DNA of 14,681 nt, from contig JAJKIL010000167.1 in the NCBI GenBank assembly GCA_021154515.1, forward strand, positions 1-14,681. Direction: 5' to 3'. The stretch is from Niastella sp. (GTDB lineage: Bacteria > Bacteroidota > Bacteroidia > Chitinophagales > Chitinophagaceae). A program made the translations under genes and the position numbers. Within the stretch, counting starts at the first letter, position 1; the number at the start of each line of letters is the position of its first letter. The notes below the pieces were generated by a model, which saw only the letters and a list, made by a program, of their open reading frames with translations, was not told the DNA's origin and did not search any database. This document shows positions 1-6,011 of this stretch, in pieces.

Positions 1-204
1 CACGTCAACTCCAAGGAAGTTCCGGTCGGGAAATAACCGGCCCAGTCCAAGGGCGTATTCACCTTTACCGCAAGCGAGTTCAAGGGTAATGGGATGATCG
101 TTATGAAAAAAGTTTTTCCAGGTACCGGGCATATTGTCCGGGTATTGCAGCACATTGGAGAATGTGAGTACTTCAGCGAAGCGTTGTAATTTTTTTTGGC
201 CCAT
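1..204 (-). CDS. trmB: tRNA (guanine-N7-)-methyltransferase, N-terminal part (runs off window)
   Basis: Only the first 68 codons are inside the window; the rest lies beyond base 1. The ATG is at 204-202 and the reading frame is open to the edge. The translation starts MGQKKLQRFAEVLTFSNVLQ and contains LELACGKGEYALGLGRLFPD, followed by RNFLGVDV. This is the SAM-binding motif I (E-x-A/G-CGKGEY) and motif II acidic strand (GVD) of the TrmB family. TrmB uses S-adenosylmethionine to make m7G46 in the variable loop of tRNAs. The short N-terminal segment before motif I, with a conserved F-x-N-V-x-Q-like stretch, fits the single-domain bacterial enzyme. The gene lies just downstream, on the same strand, of two tRNA-like RNAs and their terminator. 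The catalytic C-terminal residues cannot be checked here. The identification is strong from the motif and its context. Confidence 0.88.
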   Translation of the reverse strand, partial: MGQKKLQRFAEVLTFSNVLQYPDNMPGTWKNFFHNDHPITLELACGKGEYALGLGRLFPDRNFLGVDV

Positions 205-224
205 GAAGCCGCAAAAATAGGCTA

Positions 225-274
225 AAAACAAAAATGCCGTCAATATACTGATAGCCAATATAAAGACGGCATTT
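225..274 (-). terminator. Rho-independent terminator after the tRNA-like pair
   Basis: A perfect 10-bp inverted repeat joins 232-241 (AAATGCCGTC) and 265-274 (GACGGCATTT). A further 4-bp AT stem (244-247 with 259-262) lies inside, across a small internal loop. Read on the minus strand, the stem runs into TTTTTGTTTTT (225-235, overlapping the A/T end of the stem), whereas the plus-strand side has no T-run. The hairpin therefore ends minus-strand transcription coming from the tRNA-like genes and separates them from trmB. Confidence 0.8.
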
Positions 275-278
275 GAAG

Positions 279-442
279 CTGTAGAGGGAGGATTCGAACC
301 TCCACGGGGTAGTTAGCCATGGTGCAAATCTGTGGTGGTCAACCCCAGTCGACCAATTGCTTGATCGGCATTACACCACGTTTATCCCAAACCCCCACCC
401 CCGAGACAAGAGGGCATGTCTGCCAAGTTTCATCACTCCACA
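279..442 (-). tRNA. tRNA-like RNA, copy A: class II body, GUC anticodon, 94-nt variable arm
   Basis: Read on the minus strand from 442 it folds as a tRNA. The acceptor stem is TGTGGAG with CTCTACA (7 bp, one G-U), and the linker is TG. The D-arm is ATG/CAT with the loop AAACTTGGCAGA, which has A14, G18G19 and A21. The anticodon stem is CCCTC/GGGGG with the loop TTGTCTC (anticodon GUC, bases 407-405). The T-arm is GGAGG-TTCGAAT-CCTCC, and G73 is at 279. No CCA is encoded; CCA would have to be added enzymatically. The D-loop resembles tRNA-Leu, but the anticodon (GUC), C38 and G73 are those of tRNA-Asp. The variable region is 94 nt, far above the usual 10-24 nt of class II tRNAs, and can fold into three nested helices. 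T37 is also unusual because this position is normally a purine. It could be a working but aberrant tRNA, a tRNA-like regulatory RNA, or a decaying tRNA. The intact pairing argues against decay. Confidence 0.7.
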
Positions 443-467
443 AGATAAAAACGTGTAAAAAAAGCTG

Positions 468-586
468 CTGTAGGAGAAGGATTCGAACCTCCACGGGGTT
501 GTTAGCCACGCCCGAAAGCGTAATTTGTCCTTTGTTCCCCACCCCCGAGACGAGGGGGCATGTCTGCCAAGTTTCATCACCCCACA
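468..586 (-). tRNA. tRNA-like RNA, copy B: class II body, GUC anticodon, 49-nt variable arm
   Basis: This is a paralogue of the neighbouring copy A and lies 25 nt upstream of it on the minus strand. Its acceptor stem is TGTGGGG with TCCTACA (two G-U pairs). The D-arm, ATG-AAACTTGGCAGA-CAT, is identical to copy A. The anticodon stem is CCCCC/GGGGG with the loop TCGTCTC (anticodon GUC, bases 551-549). The T-arm is GGAGG-TTCGAAT-CCTTC, and G73 is at 468 with no encoded CCA. Position 33 is C instead of the nearly invariant U, which would be unusual for an elongator tRNA. The variable region of 49 nt closes with GGGG/CCCC and contains an ACGC-TTTCGG-GCGT hairpin (508-521). The stretch GGCTAAC-ACCCC next to the T-arm is shared with copy A, although the rest of the variable arm differs. 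I see no convincing promoter; the best -10-like element is TAATATTG at 629-622. Confidence 0.68.
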
Positions 587-668
587 GTGTATTTGTCGCT
601 GTTTAAAGAACTATTACAGCACAATATTAAAGAAACTGCCGGTATTGTTGTAAATTATTCAAGAGAAA

Positions 669-700
669 TTTGGAAAGTTTCGATAATATGCAAATATTTG
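669..700 (+). promoter_or_regulatory. Putative promoter of the Lrp/AsnC gene
   Basis: TTTG (669-672) is followed after 20 nt by AATATTTG (693-700). This is one mismatch from the Bacteroidota -7 consensus TAnnTTTG with its -33 TTTG. The same 20-nt spacing occurs at the MarR promoter in this window. The predicted transcript would start near 707, about 30 nt before the ATG. It is a pattern match only. Confidence 0.4.
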
Positions 701-702
701 CA
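689..702 (+). promoter_or_regulatory. Perfect 14-bp palindrome, probable Lrp/AsnC autoregulatory operator
   Basis: TGCAAATATTTGCA is its own reverse complement. It overlaps the putative -7 element of the Lrp/AsnC gene and ends 36 nt before its ATG. Lrp-family dimers bind AT-rich palindromes of about 13-15 bp and commonly repress their own genes, so the position and symmetry fit an autoregulatory site. Confidence 0.5.
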
Positions 703-738
703 CTATTGCTTGAATTTTGTAAAAAAACGATTGCAAAA

Positions 739-1209
739 ATGGCAGCTAAATTGAATTTGGATAAACTGGACCTGCAGATCATCCACGAGATGATGGATAA
801 TGCAGAAATTTCATATGCAGATCTGGGTAAGAAGCTTTTTGTTTCCGGAGGTACAATTCATGTTCGGATAAAAAAACTACAGGAAGCGGGTATAGTCAAA
901 GGTACAAAATTAAATGTGGACCTTAAAGCGCTCGGATACGATGTTATTGCATTTATTGGCATATATCTTGAGAAAAGCTCCCTGTACGATTTTGTAGCTA
1001 AAGAACTGCAGCGCATCCCCGAAATTGTACGGTTGAATTATACAACTGGTAACTACAGCATGTTTGCTGAGATCGTGTGTAAAGATATTAATCAATTACG
1101 GTTTGTATTACACGATGAATTACAGAAGATAAAAGGAATTGAACGCACCGAAACGTTTATTTCGCTGGAAGAAAGTTTCAGCCGGAACGTTCAGGTTTTT
1201 ACACAATAG
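739..1209 (+). CDS. Lrp/AsnC family transcriptional regulator
   Basis: The 156-aa protein has the usual length of this family. Residues about 7-54 (LDKLDLQIIHEMMDNAEISY, then ADLGKKLFVSGGTIHVRIKK) form the N-terminal AsnC-type winged helix-turn-helix. Residues about 66-145 (alternating beta and alpha segments, with the central LNYTTGNYSMFAEIVCKD) form the RAM ligand-binding and oligomerisation domain. I chose the ATG at 739 because it gives the canonical MAAKLNLDKLDLQI start; the upstream in-frame start at 670 would add 23 residues that do not resemble the family and overlap the promoter palindrome. Members sense amino acids or related small molecules and act as global or local regulators; the effector cannot be read from the sequence. 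No enzyme or transporter gene is adjacent, so its target may be only itself or distant genes. The next gene starts 78 nt downstream. Confidence 0.9.
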   Translation: MAAKLNLDKLDLQIIHEMMDNAEISYADLGKKLFVSGGTIHVRIKKLQEAGIVKGTKLNVDLKALGYDVIAFIGIYLEKSSLYDFVAKELQRIPEIVRLNYTTGNYSMFAEIVCKDINQLRFVLHDELQKIKGIERTETFISLEESFSRNVQVFTQ

Positions 1210-1287
1210 CCAATTTTCATAGTAAAATATGTAAAACGGCAGCTTTTTTGCGTTGTAAGTATAATTCAAAATTTATCTCTACCTATT

Positions 1288-1698
1288 ATGAAAAAATTTA
1301 TCCTGCTTGGTTTGGCCGTACTCCTTGTTCTTTCTGCTGCTGTGAGTTGTAAAAAGAAGAAAAATGGTAACGAGGGTGGTTGTGGCGAACAGGCAATAAA
1401 AGTAACAACCATTCCAGCCATCAACACGGTTGATCCTCCCGCTCCCGGAACTGATTTTCCTTTAGTTGTAAATATTGAAACCATGCCGCCATCAGGCGCT
1501 ACCGTTATAGTAAATGCCAAAACTGAAAATAATGGTACGGTCTTCTTCACGGAGACTCGCGATAAAGCATTAACATCTAATAGCTTTACCATCACCAAAA
1601 CACCTCCTGGTGTTAGTTGCCTGGTTACAATTACTGTAACTTCTGCAACCTGTAACACCAATACCTGGTCTGGTACTTATAGATACACGGCTAAATAA
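1288..1698 (+). CDS. Small secreted lipoprotein of unknown function
   Basis: The 136-aa protein begins MKKFILLGLAVLLVLSAAVS followed by Cys21. This is a type II signal peptide: two lysines, a hydrophobic core, and a lipobox A-V-S-C, with Ala rather than Leu at -3. The mature protein starts C-KKKKNGNEGG, a flexible charged linker typical of outer-membrane-anchored Bacteroidota lipoproteins. The remainder (about 35-136) is rich in Thr, Val, Ile and Pro in short beta-strand-like segments, suggesting one small beta-sandwich. It holds a C..C pair near the end (GVSCLVTITVTSATCNTNTW) that could form a disulphide. I do not recognise a named family. A strong terminator follows, so it is probably a single-gene transcript. 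Its role is unknown; location in a periplasmic or outer-membrane leaflet is inferred from the lipobox. Confidence 0.75.
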   Translation: MKKFILLGLAVLLVLSAAVSCKKKKNGNEGGCGEQAIKVTTIPAINTVDPPAPGTDFPLVVNIETMPPSGATVIVNAKTENNGTVFFTETRDKALTSNSFTITKTPPGVSCLVTITVTSATCNTNTWSGTYRYTAK

Positions 1699-1718
1699 AC
1701 TGGATGATAAATTATACT

Positions 1719-1750
1719 ACCTGCCCTGCGAAAGTTGGGCAGGTTTTTTT
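1719..1750 (+). terminator. Rho-independent terminator of the lipoprotein gene
   Basis: An 8-bp perfect stem pairs ACCTGCCC (1719-1726) with GGGCAGGT (1737-1744), closing a 10-nt loop. It is followed by seven T residues (1744-1750). The T-run exists only on the plus strand. It touches the stop codon of the convergent permease gene at 1749. Confidence 0.88.
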
Positions 1751-2846
1751 ATTCCTTCACCTGCAAGGCATCACGTAAACCATTGCCCAGCATATTAAAC
1801 GCCAGCACCAGTAACATAATGGCAAAGCCGGGCGCCAGTGCCAGCATAGGATTGTGGGTAATTATAAAGTTGTAGTTTTCTTTTATCATTAATCCCCAGC
1901 TTGGTTGCGGTGGTTGAACGCCCACGCCTAAAAAGCTTAATCCTGCTTCTATTACAATAGCCGAAGCAAAGTTGGAAGCCGCCATTACCATCACCGGTCC
2001 CATTACATTGGGCAGCACATGGCGAAAAATAATCCGGGTATGCGAATAACCCAATGCTTTGGCGGCCTCTACATATTCCAGCTCACGCACGCTTAATACC
2101 TGTCCGCGAATAATACGGGCCACACTTACCCACATGGTCAATCCAATGGCAATAAACACCTGCCAAAAGCCTTTGCCCAATACCAGCGTAATGGCGAAAA
2201 CCAGCAACAGCGTAGGTATACTCCAGATCACATTGATGAACCACATAATTACCTCATCGGTTCTACCCCTGAAATAACCTGCCAGCGCGCCCAGCAATAC
2301 GCCGATACTTAATGAGATCAGAACCGTGACCAGTCCTACACCGAGGCTTACGCGAACGCCAACCAACAACCTGCTTAAGATATCGCGGCCATATTTATCA
2401 GTTCCCAGGCGGAACTTTTTTGTAGTGATCTTAAAATCACCTTTGGCCGATCCTTCCTGCCAACGGGTTTGGGCTATGGGCAGGGCAACTCTTTCTGAAA
2501 TACCTTCGTCGATGTATTTCTGAATAAGCAAACTATCGCCTTGTTGGTGATAACCGGTGATGGGAATGTATTGGTATTTATCTTCTTTGCCGGAAAAAAG
2601 GCGGTTGAAGAAACCCGCAGATCTGACCTTTCCTGCCCGGGGTAATTCAAGAAATGACTGGGTATAACCGGGTTGTTGACCACCTATTTCCACCACCATC
2701 CTGTTGGCATTGGGCGAACCATCCGGCGCTAAAAAGTAGGCAAATACAGCTATCAGTATGGCCAACGCAATAATGGCTATACCAATCAGTGCCCCTTTGT
2801 TCTTTTTAAGTCGCCGCCAGGTTGTTCTTGTGGTGGCAGTAGTCAT
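1749..2846 (-). CDS. ABC transporter permease, DppC/OppC type (di/oligopeptide family)
   Basis: The 365-aa inner-membrane subunit belongs to a peptide/nickel-type ABC importer. TM1 is at about 19-39. LGTDKYGRDILSRLL (148-162) is the signature that precedes the BPD_transp_1 core in DppC/OppC proteins. The core has further TM segments at about 165-190, 200-225, 228-245, 283-305 and 335-352. The EAA loop, which contacts the ATPase, is EYVEAAKALGYSHTRIIFRH (257-276). GLSFLGVGVQPPQPSWGLM (302-320) is also family-typical. About 100 hydrophilic residues between TM1 and the signature (41-147) make it longer than the usual ~300 aa. It is the last gene of a minus-strand run, starting 4 nt after the glycosyltransferase stop. 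No partner permease, ATPase or binding protein is in the window. The substrate is likely peptides but is not shown by sequence. Confidence 0.9.
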   Translation of the reverse strand: MTTATTRTTWRRLKKNKGALIGIAIIALAILIAVFAYFLAPDGSPNANRMVVEIGGQQPGYTQSFLELPRAGKVRSAGFFNRLFSGKEDKYQYIPITGYHQQGDSLLIQKYIDEGISERVALPIAQTRWQEGSAKGDFKITTKKFRLGTDKYGRDILSRLLVGVRVSLGVGLVTVLISLSIGVLLGALAGYFRGRTDEVIMWFINVIWSIPTLLLVFAITLVLGKGFWQVFIAIGLTMWVSVARIIRGQVLSVRELEYVEAAKALGYSHTRIIFRHVLPNVMGPVMVMAASNFASAIVIEAGLSFLGVGVQPPQPSWGLMIKENYNFIITHNPMLALAPGFAIMLLVLAFNMLGNGLRDALQVKE

Positions 2847-2850
2847 ATTG

Positions 2851-4002
2851 TTATTTCTTTATTCGTCTTCCTTTCCACTCGTAATGTCCAAATTTACCCA
2901 ACCAGCCTGCAATAATGGTATAACTGATATGCAGGGGTTGCAGAAAAGGAAAATACTTCATTAACTTTTGCTGGCCAAAAAAGATGGCTACCGAATTTAC
3001 GAATGGAAATTCTATTAACACTTTTGCCAGCAATAATAACAGCACCATCAACAGCCAGGTACCATTCCATAACGAGGCAACAGCGCCTGCCAGAAAGCAA
3101 ACATTCAACAGGTATACTAATAACAAAACCCAGAAGATGCGCTTGTCATCATAGCTGTCGGCTTTGCTTGCCCAGCGAATGCGCTGGTGAAAGAACTGTT
3201 TCCAGTTGTGCGCCGGTTCTGTAGTAACAATGGCGGTATTATTCTTCAGGTAAAATACCCTGTCGGGATATTGTTTAAATATTTTATGCATTAACAACAT
3301 ATCATCCCCCGAGGCAATGGTATCGATGTTGTTAAAACCACCCACTTCATAAAACGCCGACTTTTCATAAGCCAGGTTGGCGCCATTGCACATGGAGTGA
3401 AACCGTTTATACACCGACGCGGCTGTAATGCCTTGCAAGGTCAAAAAGTCAAGGGTTTGAAAAACGGATAATAACGTCGACTGATTATAGAACGTAACGG
3501 GTGCTGCAATGAATTTGGCGTCGTTGGCTTCATAGAATGCGGCTATCGATTGCAACCAGTTTGGGTTGAACCGGCAATCAGCATCGGTAGTTACAATCAA
3601 TTGTCCGGCGGCGGCATTGATGCCGGTTTCAATGGCTTTCTTTTTATAAGAACCGACTGCACTTCTTTCTTCCACATGATCTTTTAACGCCAGGGCTTTT
3701 ATCTGCAGTCCATCAAAACGCAATTCCTGTAAAAGCGACCAGGTATGATCGGTTGAATGATCGTCGATGACAATTACTTCATAAAGATGTTTCGGGTATT
3801 GCTGGTGCTGCAAAGATTGTAACAGGGTAGGAATGTGTTGCTCTTCATTACGTGCGGCAATAATGACTGAGATGAACACGGAAGCCTGCTTTTCGGGTAA
3901 AACAAATTCCGGCAACTTGTTCCAGGCACTGTGATAATAATTTATCAGCAGGGCATAGATCACCATAAACAGAAAGAACAGGAAAAAGAAAACTGGCATC
4001 AT
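2851..4002 (-). CDS. Membrane-anchored family 2 glycosyltransferase
   Basis: The 383-aa protein has an N-terminal TM helix (about 4-22) and a GT-A catalytic domain with the family 2 landmarks. These are FISVIIAARNEE (43-54), VIDDHSTD (78-85), TTDADC (138-143, the DxD metal/UDP-sugar site), SGDDM (231-235) and QRIRWASK (273-280, the QxxRW-like motif of processive and related enzymes). Three or so hydrophobic segments follow at about 288-312, 315-338 and 355-370. This resembles bacterial GT2 enzymes that transfer sugars to lipids or build surface polysaccharides at the cytoplasmic face of the inner membrane. Donor and acceptor are not evident. It starts MM, so either Met may be used. The upstream hydrolase ends 22 nt before it and the permease follows after 4 nt, so the three are probably co-transcribed, although their functions are not obviously linked. 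Confidence 0.88.
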   Translation of the reverse strand: MMPVFFFLFFLFMVIYALLINYYHSAWNKLPEFVLPEKQASVFISVIIAARNEEQHIPTLLQSLQHQQYPKHLYEVIVIDDHSTDHTWSLLQELRFDGLQIKALALKDHVEERSAVGSYKKKAIETGINAAAGQLIVTTDADCRFNPNWLQSIAAFYEANDAKFIAAPVTFYNQSTLLSVFQTLDFLTLQGITAASVYKRFHSMCNGANLAYEKSAFYEVGGFNNIDTIASGDDMLLMHKIFKQYPDRVFYLKNNTAIVTTEPAHNWKQFFHQRIRWASKADSYDDKRIFWVLLLVYLLNVCFLAGAVASLWNGTWLLMVLLLLLAKVLIEFPFVNSVAIFFGQQKLMKYFPFLQPLHISYTIIAGWLGKFGHYEWKGRRIKK

Positions 4003-4024
4003 TCAATTGGATTTGGAAAATATT

Positions 4025-4840
4025 TTACGATTCTATTAATGATATTATCTCATTCACTTGTTTTTCCTGTAATACCTGGTGGCCTGTCTGAATAATATGC
4101 AACGTACAGAAAGATTCAATACCTCTTCGAAATTTTTCTCCCCGTTCGGACCGGATGATTCGATCGTATTGCCCATATAACAATCGAACCGGCAGGGCAT
4201 GTGTACGGATTAACTTTTTTATAAATGCAAGGTTGGGTTTAATCGCACGCATGGTGGTCCAACGTTCGTATAACAACCTGCGTACAGTGGTATCGTTGAT
4301 ATAATAGCGGGTGAATTTTAAAACACTTTGATTGATCAGTTTTAATTTATTGCCGGCTTTCAGCAAGGAGAAGAACCAGCCGGGATGTTTCATGGTATAT
4401 CCGAACAAACGGTTGCCAATATAAGTCTGCGTGGCCAGCCAGTACCAGAAATTTACCTTCAACCCATCGGGCGCCAGCAATACTGTTTTTTCTATTTTGG
4501 TAGCAAGCGATTGCAGTAATTGTAACGCAACTCTGCCGCCCATGCTATATCCTAAAAGGGTTATGGGTTGTATACCATCGCAATATTTTGTATGCAGGGT
4601 TTCAGTGATGGTTACCAGGTCGGCAACAGAGAACTGCAGGCCTTCGTTCCATTGCGTTTTGCCATGAAAGGGAAGATCGATGCCAATGAGTGTATAGTCG
4701 GTTCCAATATATTTTTCAAGAAAGTGAAACGACTCCGAGGATTCGCCATAGCCATGCAAACAAAGGATCAGCTTTTGCCCGGTACCAAACCAGCAATAAT
4801 GCACTTGCGACGACCGGTATGGAAGAAAAGCAGTTTGCAT
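4025..4840 (-). CDS. Alpha/beta-fold hydrolase
   Basis: The 271-aa cytoplasmic protein has no signal peptide. The oxyanion-hole motif HGYG is at 29-32, the nucleophile elbow G-Y-S-M-G-G puts the catalytic serine at residue 99, and LLYGQYDRII (220-229) supplies Asp226. TGHQVLQ (252-258) supplies His254. This is a complete Ser-Asp-His triad in the normal order and spacing. A cap region with basic and aromatic residues lies at about 130-205. The fold covers esterases, lipases, MenH-like and haloperoxidase-like enzymes, so the substrate cannot be named. It is the first gene of the minus-strand hydrolase-glycosyltransferase-permease run. The upstream side opens on a 730-bp gene-free region. No strong promoter consensus is visible. 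Confidence 0.85.
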   Translation of the reverse strand: MQTAFLPYRSSQVHYCWFGTGQKLILCLHGYGESSESFHFLEKYIGTDYTLIGIDLPFHGKTQWNEGLQFSVADLVTITETLHTKYCDGIQPITLLGYSMGGRVALQLLQSLATKIEKTVLLAPDGLKVNFWYWLATQTYIGNRLFGYTMKHPGWFFSLLKAGNKLKLINQSVLKFTRYYINDTTVRRLLYERWTTMRAIKPNLAFIKKLIRTHALPVRLLYGQYDRIIRSERGEKFRRGIESFCTLHIIQTGHQVLQEKQVNEIISLIES

Positions 4841-4924
4841 GTGTATAAATCGGCTACAATATAAGTATTAAGCGGCACACAGGGCATTGAACAGATCGTT
4901 TGTACAAGAAGGTGGTTCAATTAA

Positions 4925-5395
4925 AAGAAAGTTTTTTCTCAGTAAAACAGATCCTGTTTACAATAGAAAAATCATTTTTTCACTGGAATGGATCCTGTTC
5001 TTTTTAAAATGCTTCTGCTTATATGGAATCACCTGCTGTTTTAATTAAGACTGGTTCTGTTTGAATTAAAAGAAAGTCAGTCTACATGATAAATCAAATT
5101 TCCTGGTGAAAAGCGAGTCGAAACAGTCGGTAGAAGTTTTTTTCTCAATAAAACAGAGGCTGTTTTCAATGGGAAATTTGTTTTCTCGCGAAAATCTATT
5201 GTGTTCTCACGAGGAATGTATCTTTTCTTAAATGAAATGTGCTGTTCCTGATGAGAAATGGTACTGTTTTCAGGAAACAACTATTGGTTTAAATGAAGAT
5301 TCAGCATTTCATGGCAGAAAATTGTTTTTTCTATTGCAAACACATAGTGTTCTATTGAGAAAATTACTTTTTTGTCGAAATTTAAGAGGTCTTTG
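4925..5395. repeat. Degenerate array of ~21-nt units in a gene-free region
   Basis: From 4841 to 5570 there is no convincing gene. Much of it consists of about twenty diverged units, each shaped roughly TGTTTTC-nnnn-GAGAAAAT-nn, T-rich at the left and A-rich at the right, so many are weak inverted repeats. The TTC cores recur every 18-24 nt, most often 21. Translation in either strand therefore shows a fake 7-residue period, as in CAVPDEK, WYCFQET, TIGLNED, SAFHGRK. Two longer blocks about 205 nt apart resemble each other most: from 4930 (GTTTTTTCTCAGTAAAACAG) and from 5136 (GTTTTTTTCTCAATAAAACA). The array is too diverged to be a CRISPR. Its function is unknown. Confidence 0.6.
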
Positions 5396-5517
5396 TTTTA
5401 ATATATTATTCATTTCCAGCCAATTGAATATTTATTAGCATTATTAAAAGCCAGTATTTCCTTATTTCAGCCAACCTTCACTATTATAACCCGCTTACAA
5501 ATATTTGCCGGCCAAAA

Positions 5518-5549
5518 CTTGTTGAAATGAAGGTAAATTGCTAGATTTG
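5518..5549 (+). promoter_or_regulatory. Bacteroidota-type promoter of the MarR gene
   Basis: CTTG at 5518-5521 (consensus TTTG/TTG) is followed after exactly 20 nt by TAGATTTG at 5542-5549, a full match to TAnnTTTG. The transcript would begin near 5556, within the palindrome and about 15 nt before the ATG. Confidence 0.6.
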
Positions 5550-5550
5550 G

Positions 5551-5570
5551 ATAGTTGTATAAACAACTAT
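5551..5570 (+). promoter_or_regulatory. Perfect 8+8 inverted repeat, probable MarR operator
   Basis: ATAGTTGT and ACAACTAT flank the 4-nt spacer ATAA. The arms are exact reverse complements. The site lies between the -7 element and the ATG at 5571, covering the predicted transcription start, where a bound MarR dimer would block transcription. TTG...CAA-centred palindromes of 16-20 bp are typical MarR-family targets, which suggests autorepression. Confidence 0.65.
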
Positions 5571-6011
5571 ATGACAAACAACCAATTCAAGAGAGGCGAA
5601 TTATACAGTTTTATCACTGGAAAGGCATCAACGGCTATTGCCCGTCGGCTGCAGAAAAAGTTCAATACAGCGAACCTTAATTTAACTATTGAGCAATGGA
5701 GCGTGCTATACCATTTATGGAAACAGGATGGTATCAGTCAGCAGGAGTTGTGCAATGCATCGTACCGCGATAAACCCAGCATTACCCGGTTAGTAGATAA
5801 CCTGGAAAAACTGCAACTGGTAAAACGGGTATCATCCGAATCAGATCGCAGAATGAACCTGATCTATTTAACCGGCCGCGCCCAAAAGCTGCAGGACCAA
5901 ACCATGGAGCTGGCCAATGAAACTTTGTTGGAAGCACTGGAGGGAGTTAGCCCGGACAGAATTGATGTATGTAGGGAAGTGCTACAGATAGTTTATGATA
6001 ACCTGAAGTAG
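5571..6011 (+). CDS. MarR family transcriptional regulator
   Basis: The 146-aa protein is the usual size for a MarR dimer subunit. The N-terminal dimerisation helix is at about 1-30. The winged helix-turn-helix covers about 40-105, with LTIEQWSVLYHLWKQDGISQ, then QELCNASYRDKPSITRLVDN (recognition helix), then the wing ending in KRVSSESDRRMNLIYLT. The DxR basic wing motif (SDRRMNL) that contacts the minor groove is present. The C-terminal helix (about 115-146) completes the dimer interface. I prefer the ATG at 5571 over the in-frame TTG at 5538 because it follows the operator directly and gives the family-typical N terminus. The next gene on the strand is an acyl-CoA dehydrogenase 246 nt away, across short repeats. 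In related Bacteroidota, MarR genes often precede beta-oxidation genes (from memory), so control of fatty-acid breakdown is a reasonable inference. The ligand is unknown. Confidence 0.9.
   Translation: MTNNQFKRGELYSFITGKASTAIARRLQKKFNTANLNLTIEQWSVLYHLWKQDGISQQELCNASYRDKPSITRLVDNLEKLQLVKRVSSESDRRMNLIYLTGRAQKLQDQTMELANETLLEALEGVSPDRIDVCREVLQIVYDNLK

Noticed and set aside
319..606. Plus-strand open frame of 95 codons across the tRNA-like genes
   Set aside because: It lies antisense to two folded RNAs. Its repeated peptide (TPETRGHVCQVSS) only reflects the duplicated tRNA body, so it is not a gene.
1210..1287. Promoter for the lipoprotein gene
   Set aside because: TATAATTC (1260-1267) is present but no TTTG lies about 20 nt upstream, so no specific site can be supported.
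4925..5395. CRISPR array
   Set aside because: The units are too diverged, there are no constant repeats with unique spacers, and no cas gene is nearby.
5077..5438. Short open frames on both strands within the 21-nt array, with a 7-residue periodic pattern
   Set aside because: The period is a product of the DNA repeat (21 nt = 7 codons). Both strands are open only because the region is T/A biased, and there is no start context or domain.
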